Below, one piece after another: positions 24,516 to 32,067 of a stretch of 32,067 nucleotides of DNA (position 1 is its first letter; each line of letters opens with the position of its first letter). This DNA is from an uncultured Lachnospiraceae bacterium (lineage in GTDB: Bacteria; Bacillota; Clostridia; Lachnospirales; Lachnospiraceae): assembly GCA_947652925.1 (NCBI GenBank), contig CANTEW010000031.1:1-32067 (forward strand), written 5' to 3'. The translations under genes were made by a program, and so were the position numbers. The notes under the pieces are model-generated. The model was given only the letters and a program-made list of their open reading frames with translations. It had not been told where the DNA came from and searched no databases.

Positions 24516-24544
24516 ATTATAGCATGTTTTATATAGAAATGCAA
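24516..24544 (-). promoter_or_regulatory. rpmE promoter
   Basis: On the minus strand TTGCAT (24539-24544), 17 bp, a perfect TATAAT (24516-24521), just beyond the rho stop and about 65 bp before the rpmE ATG. Confidence 0.75.
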
Positions 24545-24549
24545 GATAT

Positions 24550-25899
24550 TTAGATAAATTTCTGTTTCTTGACGATCTGCACAAACTCATTGTTTGTCTT
24601 TGTCTTGGCAAACATATTCAAGATCTGCTCCACAGCCTCCTCAGCTTTCAGGCCATTCAAGGCTTTACGCATATTGTAGACGGCCTCCTGCTCTTCCGGG
24701 CACAGGAGCAGGTCTTCCCTCCTCGTCCCGGATTTGGCGATATCGATCGCCGGGAACACGCGCCGCTCCTGCAGCTTCCGGTTCAGGACCATCTCCATAT
24801 TCCCAGTCCCTTTAAATTCTTCATAGATCACATCATCCATCTTGCTGCCTGTATCCACCAGCGCTGTGGCGAGGATCGTAAGGCTCCCGCCTTCCCGCAT
24901 ATTCCTGGCAGCCCCGAAGAACCGCTTGGGCATATGCAGAGCTGCCGGATCGAGACCGCCGGACAGCGTCCTGCCGCTGGGAGGGATCGTCAGGTTATAA
25001 GCCCTGGCCAGACGGGTGATACTGTCTAAAAGGATGGTCACGTCTTTTTTATGTTCCACAAGCCGTTTCGCCCTCTCAATGACCATCTCGGACACCCTCT
25101 TATGGTGTTCTGGAAGCTCATCAAATGTGGAATAGATGACCTCCACATTTTTGCCCACGATAGCCTCCCGGATATCTGTGACCTCTTCCGGACGTTCATC
25201 GATCAGCAAGATGATCAGATGCATATGCGGACTGTTTTTCAACAGGGACTTGGCCACATCTTTCAATAGAGTGGTCTTCCCTGCCTTCGGCGGGGATACG
25301 ATCATCCCCCTCTGGCCTTTTCCGATCGGGTTGACCAGATCCAGGATCCGCATGGCCATACTCCCTCCCGGCCTTTCCATCACCAAGCGCTCATTGGGGA
25401 AGATCGGAGTCATATCTTCGAAATTATAACGCCGCATATCGTTGGGCGCGATCCCGTTGATAGATGTCACATATAAAAGCGCGCTGAATTTTTCGGATTG
25501 TGTCTTGATGCGTATGTTCCCCTGCAGGATATCCCCTGTCTTCAGACCGAATCTGCGTATCTGGGAAGGAGACACGTAGACATCGTTCTCACCCGGCAGA
25601 TAATTGGCACAACGGATGAACCCATATCCATCCGGCATCACTTCCAGGATACCGTCCGCTTTCTGCCCGCTGTCTAATTGGGCAGTATCCACGGGGATCT
25701 TCTCTTCCGCCCTGCCCATATCTTTACCCACAGTCTTTTCCTCTGTCCTTATATCTTCTTTTCCTTTATCTTTCTCATCTTCTTCCAACATCGCTTCTAC
25801 CAACTGGCTTTTTTTCAGGGAAGAAATACCTTTAAGTCCTCTTTTTTTTGCCAGATCCCGCAAAGCCGCTACCGACAGGGATTCATATTTTTCTCTCAT
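24550..25899 (-). CDS. rho: Transcription termination factor Rho
   Basis: 449 residues from the ATG at 25899 (AGAAGG about 4 nt upstream). An in-frame extension to 25980 runs through leader structure and has no support. It is a hexameric RNA helicase that ends transcription. Seen: an N-terminal Rho-N helical domain (about 5-40); a short Lys/Glu-rich insert (40-70); the cold-shock RNA-binding domain with DGYGFIR at 90-96; Walker [11 protein letters not shown] at 201-210; Walker B with LIDERPEEV at 232-240; and C-terminal ATPase motifs ([20 protein letters not shown]). It is the first gene before rpmE. The long structured leader suggests post-initiation control, and Rho autoregulation is known in other bacteria. 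Confidence 0.97.
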   Translation of the reverse strand: MREKYESLSVAALRDLAKKRGLKGISSLKKSQLVEAMLEEDEKDKGKEDIRTEEKTVGKDMGRAEEKIPVDTAQLDSGQKADGILEVMPDGYGFIRCANYLPGENDVYVSPSQIRRFGLKTGDILQGNIRIKTQSEKFSALLYVTSINGIAPNDMRRYNFEDMTPIFPNERLVMERPGGSMAMRILDLVNPIGKGQRGMIVSPPKAGKTTLLKDVAKSLLKNSPHMHLIILLIDERPEEVTDIREAIVGKNVEVIYSTFDELPEHHKRVSEMVIERAKRLVEHKKDVTILLDSITRLARAYNLTIPPSGRTLSGGLDPAALHMPKRFFGAARNMREGGSLTILATALVDTGSKMDDVIYEEFKGTGNMEMVLNRKLQERRVFPAIDIAKSGTRREDLLLCPEEQEAVYNMRKALNGLKAEEAVEQILNMFAKTKTNNEFVQIVKKQKFI

Positions 25900-25933
25900 G
25901 ATCCTTCTCTTTCTCTTAAAACTTGACCGACAT

Positions 25934-25982
25934 GTCTGCGCACACAGACGAGTGCCTGCCTGCGCAGACTCGCCCGGCACTC
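25934..25982 (-). promoter_or_regulatory. Interleaved inverted repeats in the rho leader
   Basis: Reading the mRNA: GAGTGCC (25976-25982), GTCTGCGCA (25961-25969), GGCACTC (25950-25956), TGCGCAGAC (25934-25942). The first pairs with the third and the second with the fourth, so the order is a-b-a'-b'. They can form either of two mutually exclusive hairpins or an H-type pseudoknot. A smaller hairpin, GTCTG-6-CAGAC, also fits within the last part. No U-tract follows. Confidence 0.65.
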
Positions 25983-26108
25983 AACTGCTTGACAATATTT
26001 CATGATGATATACCAAATGACTACATGGGTGATCTGTCCGAAGTGACAGTGAATGTATCGTTGACATCCGCCCAATACCGACCTGAACGGCAGATGGATG
26101 ATCTACGG

Positions 26109-26137
26109 AATATAACCATATTATCACACAATAACAA
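26109..26137 (-). promoter_or_regulatory. Probable rho promoter
   Basis: On the minus strand TTGTTA (26132-26137), 17 bp, TATATT (26109-26114). This implies a 5' leader of about 200 nt before the rho ATG. The -35 lies in the U-tract of the preceding gene's terminator. Confidence 0.6.
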
Positions 26138-26160
26138 AAAAAGAAAGCCCTACTTTCTTT
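26135..26160 (-). terminator. Terminator of the polytopic membrane protein gene
   Basis: On the minus strand AAAGAAAG (26153-26160) and CTTTCTTT (26140-26147) pair around TAGGG, followed by a T-run. The stem begins in the last codons and the loop contains the stop codon at 26150-26152. Confidence 0.8.
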
Positions 26161-27664
26161 TTCCCAGATAATAAAAGAAAAAACTCTCTTCAAGATCATA
26201 CGCAAAAAACTGATCGCGGCAGATCTGCAGGATATTTTCATTATCTGTGGCAAATTTCTGAAAACTATAGACTGTCTCCACCGGTCTGGCCCCCTGCAGC
26301 GCCGTGGTAGTGACGCTGCGGTAGATCTCTGAAAACGGAGTGACCGCCCCTGTCACAAGGACAAGCGTCACCGCCCACCTTGTCCACTTTTTCCGGCACT
26401 CCAGAACATAACGGATCAGGCTGACTGACAGGATCGATAATGCGGGTATGGATGCCCGCATGACAAAATCATTTGCCCCGGTCATCTTATACGCTGGTAT
26501 GAGCGCCAACTCAATGAGCGCCAGCCCCAGATACGCATATTTTTTTAGGCATCTCCTCAACAACAGCAGATAGATCCCCACCTCTGATACAAAAAACACC
26601 AGGTAAGGCACCACCAGTTCTCCGACCTGATGATACTCAAAGATCCATCCATTCACCGGCAGGCTGTCTGCATTGGACAGATAAAAACTCCCAAAGACCA
26701 GCAGCATGAGCAGAGGGAGGAGTACATTTTCCCAGGTGACCACCTTTTTCCTACCCCGTATATCCCTGAAAACAGAATGAGCGGCCAGGGGTATCATCCC
26801 AAGCGTGGCAAAGGGCGAATAGGCGAACATCAGGGCGCTGAAGCCCGCACAGGACCTGTCGCCGCGCATATCCAGAAAGATAGACACGATCAGCCAGACT
26901 GGGATCGCCTGATTGAACACCCAATACAATAACGTAGTATTAGAGGAATACTGGAAATATGTACACCACCATTCCAGATGCGTCCCCAGCCCAAAATCTC
27001 CCTTTAAGAACCGATAACCTATAGCGTCAAAACCTCCAAAAAAAATAAAGATCCCTGGTATCACCCAAGAACACCTCTTCAAATGCCGGTGTATCTGGTA
27101 CAGGACCAGCATCACGCCCAGATATGCCCACAGCAGCAAAAAAATATCTGCCAAAAGCTCCCCGCCCCCAAATACTCTGGCCAGCAATGCCGGCGGCAGC
27201 CAGAAACAGAAATAATATACAAAAGCCACTGTCCCGCTCCCCACCACGGCCTGTACAGCCTCTCTCTGGGAAGACAGATCATAAAACACCGGCCAAGGCT
27301 GACCCACCAGATCCCTGTAGATCGGATTGCGCACAAAATAGTCACTGTTCTGATATGAAAAACCGCCGATACCGCTGAACAGGACCCATATAAAGACGAC
27401 CACACACAGAGTGACCCAATATCCGGGTCTGTGACAGAGTCCCACACGGCATTTTTTTACACACAGGCTTTGGCTGATACGTGCAAAAAGCCAGAACAAG
27501 AGCAGACATAAGAAGATCGCCAGGGGAAGTCTGAGCCAGCCAAGAAAAAAAAGGAAGACAGGAACAAAAACATATAAGAGCGACAAAGCCATGTACTTAT
27601 CATGCCACAGTCCTTGTCCCCATCTTTTCGTTATCTCTATAGATCTTTTTAACTTCTCATCCAT
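26150..27664 (-). CDS. Polytopic membrane protein, not recognised
   Basis: About 504 residues from the ATG at 27664 (GAGAG 4 nt upstream; a TTG one codon earlier is possible). Seen: an amphipathic N-terminus, about 11 hydrophobic segments, and a first large external loop with SYQNSDYFVRNPIYRDLVGQ. An acidic residue in the first loop and the overall layout recall GT-C-fold glycosyltransferases or O-antigen-ligase-like proteins, but I see no decisive motif. The C-terminal part is soluble and aromatic-rich. It has its own promoter and terminator and stands between rho and rpsT without functional neighbours. Function unknown. Confidence 0.75.
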   Translation of the reverse strand: MDEKLKRSIEITKRWGQGLWHDKYMALSLLYVFVPVFLFFLGWLRLPLAIFLCLLLFWLFARISQSLCVKKCRVGLCHRPGYWVTLCVVVFIWVLFSGIGGFSYQNSDYFVRNPIYRDLVGQPWPVFYDLSSQREAVQAVVGSGTVAFVYYFCFWLPPALLARVFGGGELLADIFLLLWAYLGVMLVLYQIHRHLKRCSWVIPGIFIFFGGFDAIGYRFLKGDFGLGTHLEWWCTYFQYSSNTTLLYWVFNQAIPVWLIVSIFLDMRGDRSCAGFSALMFAYSPFATLGMIPLAAHSVFRDIRGRKKVVTWENVLLPLLMLLVFGSFYLSNADSLPVNGWIFEYHQVGELVVPYLVFFVSEVGIYLLLLRRCLKKYAYLGLALIELALIPAYKMTGANDFVMRASIPALSILSVSLIRYVLECRKKWTRWAVTLVLVTGAVTPFSEIYRSVTTTALQGARPVETVYSFQKFATDNENILQICRDQFFAYDLEESFFFYYLGKRK

Positions 27665-27721
27665 CAAACTCTCTGATCATCCTCCCTATCGACCATGCAT
27701 TCCGAAACACGATTGTTTTGT

Positions 27722-27750
27722 ATTCTACCAGATACTGGAAAGATTTGCAA
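27722..27750 (-). promoter_or_regulatory. Promoter of the membrane protein gene
   Basis: On the minus strand TTGCAA (27745-27750), 17 bp, TAGAAT (27722-27727), about 58 bp before the ATG. Divergent from the rpsT promoter. Confidence 0.65.
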
Positions 27751-27796
27751 ACATTTTATAAATAACACGATCTTATGCGGGATCTGAGCTTATCTA

Positions 27797-27825
27797 TTGA
27801 CAAAGCAGATTTTCCTATATATAAT
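27797..27825 (+). promoter_or_regulatory. Perfect consensus promoter of rpsT
   Basis: TTGACA (27797-27802), 17 bp, TATAAT (27820-27825). Both hexamers and the spacer are consensus, as expected for a ribosomal protein gene. The leader is about 95 nt. Confidence 0.9.
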
Positions 27826-27836
27826 GATAAAGTATG

Positions 27837-27871
27837 TTTTCGGTGGGATGTCCGTGTCTGTCCGCCGAAAA
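27837..27871 (+). promoter_or_regulatory. Hairpin in the rpsT leader
   Basis: TTTTCGGTGG (27837-27846) and CCGCCGAAAA (27862-27871) form a 10-bp stem with one G-U wobble and a 15-nt loop, close to the expected 5' end of the mRNA. A direct repeat ATAATATCCAA follows at about 27874 and 27891. It could be an S20 feedback site or a 5' stabiliser (inference). Confidence 0.5.
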
Positions 27872-27924
27872 AGATAATATCCAATATCTATAATATCCAA
27901 AGCGCAAAATGGGAGGTGCAACAG

Positions 27925-28188
27925 TTGGCTAATATCAAATCCGCAAAAAAAAGGATCTTAGTGAACAGGACAAGGGCTGCCAGGAATAGATCGACCAGGT
28001 CTGCTGTAAAGACTTCTATCAAGAAAGTATACGCAGCCATTGACCAGAAAGATAAAGAAGCTGCAGTCACAGCTTTGTCGAACGCCGTTTCTACGATCAA
28101 CAAGGCGACATCGAAAGGTGTTTATCACAAGAACACTTCATCCAGGAAGATCTCCCGCTTAACGAAAGCGGTCAACGCTCTTAGCTGA
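27925..28188 (+). CDS. rpsT: 30S ribosomal protein S20
   Basis: 87 residues. The start is a TTG at 27925 with GGGAGGTG 6 nt upstream, giving M-ANIKSAKKRI, the normal S20 start. A longer frame to 27775 runs through the promoter. Seen: a Lys/Arg-rich helical protein with NRTRAARNRSTRSAVKTSIK, and GVYHKNTSSRKISRLTKAV at the C-terminus, diagnostic of S20, which binds 16S rRNA at the body of the small subunit. S20 genes start with UUG in E. coli too, where this supports autoregulation. It is monocistronic, with a promoter and terminator. Confidence 0.97.
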   Translation: MANIKSAKKRILVNRTRAARNRSTRSAVKTSIKKVYAAIDQKDKEAAVTALSNAVSTINKATSKGVYHKNTSSRKISRLTKAVNALS

Positions 28189-28203
28189 TCTGTAAGATAT
28201 CAT

Positions 28204-28246
28204 GAGAAGGACAGCCTTACCCTCTGAGGCTGCCCTTCTCTTTTTT
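28204..28246 (+). terminator. Terminator of rpsT
   Basis: GAGAAGGACAGCCT (28204-28217) and AGGCTGCCCTTCTC (28227-28240) pair with one mismatch around a 9-nt loop, followed by TTTTTT. It lies 15 bp after the rpsT stop and 5 bp before the 3' end of the opposing holA gene. Confidence 0.93.
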
Positions 28247-28250
28247 GCAC

Positions 28251-29234
28251 TCATATAGCCGAACTGTACTGCACGATCAAAAGTTCCACGCTCAGCCTGT
28301 CTCCAAGACGCCCTGTTTTTACATCTTCCTCAGCCTCTGTAAGATCTTCTACAGCTTTCTTAAGTCTCTCTTTCTCATAGTCTCTCACACAGCTCACATA
28401 ATTTCTGACTGCAAAGCTTGGAACGCCTAATGTCTTACTGATCTCCTGCTGCCCTTTGCCCTCTTCCAGCATCTCCTTCGTCTGCATCAACTGCCTGAAT
28501 TGACGGGCCAGGAGATAGAGGATCCTCATGGGCGGCTCTCGCAGCGCCAGAAGATCTTCATATAGATCCAATGCCCTTTTCTGGTCTCTCTGCGCCACAG
28601 CCCGCACCATCTCAAAGATCTTGTTGGTTATCTGCGTGACACATACGGCCTCGATATCCTGCGCAGTGATCCTGTCGCTGCCCATGGTGTAACAGATCAG
28701 TTTCTCCGCCTCCTGATAGATATTCCCCATATCCGTACCCACTCTGGACATAAATGAACCCATATCTTTCCTGGTGATCCGTCTGCCCGCCCTGGAAAAT
28801 ATCCCCAGGACCCACTGCATCAGAGCCTTCTCATCCTGGACAGCAAACTGGACAGCCCTGCCCGCTTTTCCCACCGCTTTATACATACGGCTGCGCTTGT
28901 CTACCTGGTCTTCTACGAAGACCATACACAGATAGTCGGGCATCTCTTTCATATAATCCGCCAGCCGGTCGCATTTATTCTTAAAAAACCCGCTGTCCTC
29001 CACCACGATGATCCTTCGCTCGGCTAAAAAAGGCATCGTCTCCGCCAGCTCGATCAGCGGGCCGATCTCTATATCTTTCCCCTGGTAGACCGCCGTATTC
29101 ATCGTATCCCCCTCCGGATCCAACGCCTTCAGCAGCCTTTTTTTATATTCCTGTTTCAGAAAAGCCTCTTCTCCATACAATAAATATGCGTTTTTAAACT
29201 CCCCCGTCTGGATATCCTGCTGTAAACTTTTCAT
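28251..29234 (-). CDS. holA: DNA polymerase III subunit delta
   Basis: 327 residues of the clamp-loader delta family, which opens the beta clamp. Seen: AYLLYGEEAFLKQEYKKRLL at residues about 16-35; a typical LAETMPFLAERRIIVVEDS segment; a central helical lid (GTDMGNIYQEAEKLICYTM); and a collar domain (KRALDLYEDLLALREPPMRILYLLARQFRQLMQTK, LGVPSFAVRNYV). GGAGGG precedes the ATG closely. It lies 25 bp after comEC, an order common in Firmicutes, and convergent with rpsT. Confidence 0.94.
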   Translation of the reverse strand: MKSLQQDIQTGEFKNAYLLYGEEAFLKQEYKKRLLKALDPEGDTMNTAVYQGKDIEIGPLIELAETMPFLAERRIIVVEDSGFFKNKCDRLADYMKEMPDYLCMVFVEDQVDKRSRMYKAVGKAGRAVQFAVQDEKALMQWVLGIFSRAGRRITRKDMGSFMSRVGTDMGNIYQEAEKLICYTMGSDRITAQDIEAVCVTQITNKIFEMVRAVAQRDQKRALDLYEDLLALREPPMRILYLLARQFRQLMQTKEMLEEGKGQQEISKTLGVPSFAVRNYVSCVRDYEKERLKKAVEDLTEAEEDVKTGRLGDRLSVELLIVQYSSAI

Positions 29235-29259
29235 AAACCCTCCATCTTATCCTGTTTCC

Positions 29260-31503
29260 TCAGTGCAGATATGTATCGACACGGATCATCCCATCCTCTA
29301 CCTCTAAAGTAACTGCTCCGCTGTCTTTTGTCAAGAAGACACGGCACCCGTTTTTCTCCAGGCGTCCCAGCGTATCCGGATGGGGATGTCCGTAAGTATT
29401 CGTAGCGCTCGCAGAGGCCACGGCTATCTCCGGGCATACCTCCTTCAGAAACTTGTCCCCCGTGGAATACCGGGATCCATGATGGGCCACTTTCAGAAAG
29501 TCACAATCCATCAGATGCCCTGCTAATCTCTCTTCCTGCTCCTCTCCGATATCTCCTGTGAACAATCCTTGGAACTCCCCCGCTCCCAGCAAGAGTACCA
29601 GAGAGTTTTCATTGATATCCCCGCTCCCCTGCCCCTCCTGCAGGGGAGAGATAGCTTCCCACTGTACATCCGCCCCGGTCACTCTCTCCCCTGCACACAT
29701 GTACTCCACCGCCGCTCCTGCCTGCTCCGCCAGAGCTGCCAGTCTCTCCTGTCCCGCATCCTCCTCTCTTGATCGAGGAAATACCAGACGATCGATCTTC
29801 AGCGGAGTCCGTCCAGACCGGATGAGTGTAAGGATCTCCTCGATCCCGTTGACATGATCTGCATCCGTATGGCTGACAAATACCGTATCCACCCGGGATA
29901 TTCCCTTACTCTTTAGAAATGGCAGGATCTTATACTGCCCCACCTTTTTCTGACTGCTGCTGCCCCCATCTACCAAAAAACATTCCTTTTGGGGTGTGTA
30001 CACCACCGCAGCATCCCCCTGTCCCACATCCAGACATGTGATCTCCAGGGATCTGTGGGAACGGCTGCACAACAAAACGACCCCTAAAGCCCAGCACCCC
30101 AAAAACACAGCCGCACCCAGACCCTTCCATCGGATGTGCGCAGCTCCTTTCAGTCTCCTCCCTGCCCAAAGACCACCCGCCAACAGACCATAATAGAGTA
30201 TCACCTGCCACATCTGAGGCTTTCCTACGATCAGCAGCGCACCTGGGAGGCTTTTCACAGCCCCGCATATGGATAGATAAGACCGGATCAGCAGACATGC
30301 CGGCATCACCAGATATCTTGCCACTGGTGCCAGCCATAGCCCGGCCACCGCGCCCAGACACCCGGATACCAGCACCACGCCCAGCGTGGGCACAGCCAGC
30401 AGATTGACCAAGACCCCATACAGAGGGATCTCATAATAAAACCACAAGATCAAAGGAAGGGTCAGCATCTGGATAGACACGCCCATCTGCAGCGTCTCCC
30501 CTGTTTTTCTCAGATATTTCCTGTCCAGACCGTCCAGGGGGAATATCTGCCCGATCTGCGGGAGGATCCCTCCCACTGCACAGATACAGCCGCAGGAGAG
30601 GAGAAACCCGCTGTAATACAGATAGACAGGCTCACCCAATAACAAGATGATGACAGATAGAGACAGGGCGCTGAACAGATCGTAGCTCCTGCCCGCCGCT
30701 CTCGCCGCCATAGCCAGCCCGAACATCCCCAACGCGCGCATAGTGGCAACGCTCTCGCCCACCAGGATCCCATAGAAGATCATCAGAGCGGCCGCAAGGA
30801 CAGCAGCCGGCCGGAGCCCCAGCCGGAGCCGCTGGAATAGATGAAAACACAAGATACCCAATAGACTCAGATGCATGCCTGAGATGGATATGATATGGGA
30901 GAGAGAACCCACAGACAACAGATCTTTTTCTTCCTGTCCCAGCAGGCTCTTGTCCCCGATGACCATGGCAGAAAGGATCCCTGCCTGCTCTGGCGCTGCT
31001 CTTTCCAGAGAATCAGCCAATCTCCTGCGCAGCTTCCGTGATCCTTCCCGCAGATGCCAGACCTGTCCTCCGTACGCCGTCAGCTTCTGTCCGCTCATCC
31101 TGTAATAGATCTTTTTTGTCTGATGATAGAGGCGGCTGTCAAACTCCCCCGGATCCCTGGGCGCTCCGATTTCATCGATCTTCCCTTCCACCCGCACCCA
31201 GGTCCCCAGAGGCAGTGCATCCCCTGGATCTTTCTGCATATATACGAGCACACGCCCCAAAAGTTCTTTTGAAATATCCTCGACTTGAGATCTCAGATAG
31301 ACATCTCTCAGACAGATGCCCATAGAATTTTCTGAATAGTCATACTGATAGATCCGTCCAAAGACCACTGCCTGTCCTTTGTGGCCTACGAAGTCCCCGT
31401 CCAGCTGTATATCCGGCGACCGGACAGGCATCACCCCCGTCCGGTCGCCCAGCCAGATCGCCGCCATGAGTAACAGGCACAGCCAACACATGGGCCGTTT
31501 CAA
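29260..31503 (-). CDS. comEC: ComEC/Rec2-type DNA uptake channel protein
   Basis: 747 residues in three parts: an N-terminal membrane helix plus OB-like DUF4131 region (about 40-150); the Competence core with many membrane segments (SHIISISGMHLSLLG at 202-216; GESVATMRALGM at 249-260); and a C-terminal metallo-beta-lactamase-like domain with DVGQGDA (492-498), SHTDADH (544-550) and a KVAHHGS motif. From the family, it forms the channel passing single-stranded DNA during transformation, and the C-terminal domain is a proposed nuclease. The start is a TTG at 31503 with AAAGGA about 12 nt upstream, so it is less certain; an ATG at 31491 is the alternative. No other competence gene is in view, so natural transformation cannot be inferred. 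Confidence 0.93.
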   Translation of the reverse strand: MKRPMCWLCLLLMAAIWLGDRTGVMPVRSPDIQLDGDFVGHKGQAVVFGRIYQYDYSENSMGICLRDVYLRSQVEDISKELLGRVLVYMQKDPGDALPLGTWVRVEGKIDEIGAPRDPGEFDSRLYHQTKKIYYRMSGQKLTAYGGQVWHLREGSRKLRRRLADSLERAAPEQAGILSAMVIGDKSLLGQEEKDLLSVGSLSHIISISGMHLSLLGILCFHLFQRLRLGLRPAAVLAAALMIFYGILVGESVATMRALGMFGLAMAARAAGRSYDLFSALSLSVIILLLGEPVYLYYSGFLLSCGCICAVGGILPQIGQIFPLDGLDRKYLRKTGETLQMGVSIQMLTLPLILWFYYEIPLYGVLVNLLAVPTLGVVLVSGCLGAVAGLWLAPVARYLVMPACLLIRSYLSICGAVKSLPGALLIVGKPQMWQVILYYGLLAGGLWAGRRLKGAAHIRWKGLGAAVFLGCWALGVVLLCSRSHRSLEITCLDVGQGDAAVVYTPQKECFLVDGGSSSQKKVGQYKILPFLKSKGISRVDTVFVSHTDADHVNGIEEILTLIRSGRTPLKIDRLVFPRSREEDAGQERLAALAEQAGAAVEYMCAGERVTGADVQWEAISPLQEGQGSGDINENSLVLLLGAGEFQGLFTGDIGEEQEERLAGHLMDCDFLKVAHHGSRYSTGDKFLKEVCPEIAVASASATNTYGHPHPDTLGRLEKNGCRVFLTKDSGAVTLEVEDGMIRVDTYLH

Positions 31504-31530
31504 TAAATATACACATCCTTTGACTGCTGA

Positions 31531-32067
31531 TCATCTTGTCTTATCGATCAGCTCTCCGTTTTTTTCATAAGACCGATCCAACCGCATCTGTTCCCCATAT
31601 GTGATATCCGTCACCCCATCGATGGACAACTGTACTTTCCCTACATGACAGGTATCTATAAGAGAATCCACGATCGAATAGATAGGGATCTCTTCTTTTA
31701 GGGGCAGCTGCTCGCCCAGAAAGCCTTTACTGAAGTTCACATAACAGACATCATCCATCGTGGTCACAGACACGATCTTCGCATTGGGCGAGATCGTGGG
31801 CTGCCCCGATCCTCTCGGCCCTTTTAACAATTGTTCTACGACCACAGTCTCCAACGTCAGATTTCTGTCAAAATAAACCTTTCTCTCCTCTTTGACAAGC
31901 CTTTCCCCATCTTCGCTGGCAAAATATAGGACTATATCTGCCGCCTGATAAGAGTTCAGGTCTTCCCCAGAACTCTCCAGGAAACTCTCCTCATTCATGA
32001 TCCCCATCGGTTTCTTATTTGGATCCAGGAAAGGCTCTCCATCTACCTGGAACTTCACATATTCAAT
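31531..32067 (-). CDS. GerMN-domain lipoprotein, 5' end outside window
   Basis: The frame is open to the right edge (179 codons visible). The first in-frame GTG (32058) lacks support as the true start. Seen: a GerMN/SpoVM-like domain with AADIVLYFASEDGERLVKE, LTLETVVVEQLLKGPRGSG, SPNAKIVSVTTMDDVCYVNF, and SIVDSLIDTCHVGKVQLSIDG, typical of spore germination/sporulation lipoproteins such as GerM. The N-terminal signal and lipobox, if present, are beyond the edge. It lies 27 bp upstream of comEC and is probably co-transcribed. Confidence 0.85.
   Translation of the reverse strand: MEYVKFQVDGEPFLDPNKKPMGIMNEESFLESSGEDLNSYQAADIVLYFASEDGERLVKEERKVYFDRNLTLETVVVEQLLKGPRGSGQPTISPNAKIVSVTTMDDVCYVNFSKGFLGEQLPLKEEIPIYSIVDSLIDTCHVGKVQLSIDGVTDITYGEQMRLDRSYEKNGELIDKTR

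Noticed and set aside
29231-29437. Small minus-strand frame across the comEC-holA boundary
   Set aside because: Out-of-frame shadow of the comEC 3' end without a ribosome binding site.
1-32067. CRISPR arrays, tRNA or rRNA genes, known riboswitches, insertion sequences
   Set aside because: I saw no regularly spaced repeats, cloverleaf-like gene, rRNA segment, recognised riboswitch core or transposase gene.

Overview
The window is a bacterial chromosome segment, most likely from an anaerobic, spore-forming Lachnospiraceae (Clostridia). Evidence for this: an anaerobic (class III) ribonucleotide reductase; spore-associated gene families (SpoIID-like, GerMN); AGGAGG ribosome binding sites; several TTG starts; and the Gram-positive operon pyrH-frr-uppS-cdsA-dxr-rseP. 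No rRNA, tRNA or CRISPR array is visible. I support 29 genes, one cut by each window edge.

Left edge (1 to about 1355): an AT-rich, GATC-poor tract unlike the rest. It carries the 5' part of a phage/plasmid-type primase (AEP domain plus PriCT-like domain), read leftwards. It abuts a chromosomal gene (1319-2041) for a SpoIID-like spore peptidoglycan protein that breaks off in mid-domain. I read this as one end of an integrative element inserted in a sporulation-type gene.

Core operon (8565 down to 2215, minus strand): a consensus promoter at 8642-8669 reads a novel-looking lipoprotein gene, then UMP kinase, ribosome recycling factor, undecaprenyl-PP synthase, CDP-diglyceride synthase, DXP reductoisomerase and the RseP-type site-2 protease, ending at a strong hairpin terminator (about 2147-2195). 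These genes link translation recycling, pyrimidine, isoprenoid and lipid-carrier supply, and membrane proteolysis.

Middle (8720 to 17723): a CNNM/CorC-type CBS membrane protein (+) overlaps tail-to-tail with a DUF218/YdcF-like gene that is start-stop coupled to a SEDS (FtsW/RodA/SpoVE) gene. An amidohydrolase (+) follows, then a membrane-anchored XRE regulator with twin operator-like dyads, a sodium:solute symporter, and an anaerobic ribonucleotide reductase with a C-terminal thioredoxin-like CPNC domain. The nrdD promoter is embedded in NrdR-box-like palindromes.

Translation and termination cluster (25899 down to 17855, minus): rho, rpmE, a DUF1385 membrane protein, prmC, prfA, a sugar-type nucleotidyltransferase, glmM and a TPR lipoprotein. 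The rho leader holds two interleaved inverted repeats. A terminator-like hairpin sits directly before the DUF1385 gene.

Right part (26150 to 32067): an unrecognised polytopic membrane protein diverges from rpsT (S20). Beyond a strong terminator, minus-strand genes for a GerMN lipoprotein (cut by the window edge), ComEC and DNA polymerase III delta (holA) form a tight cluster.
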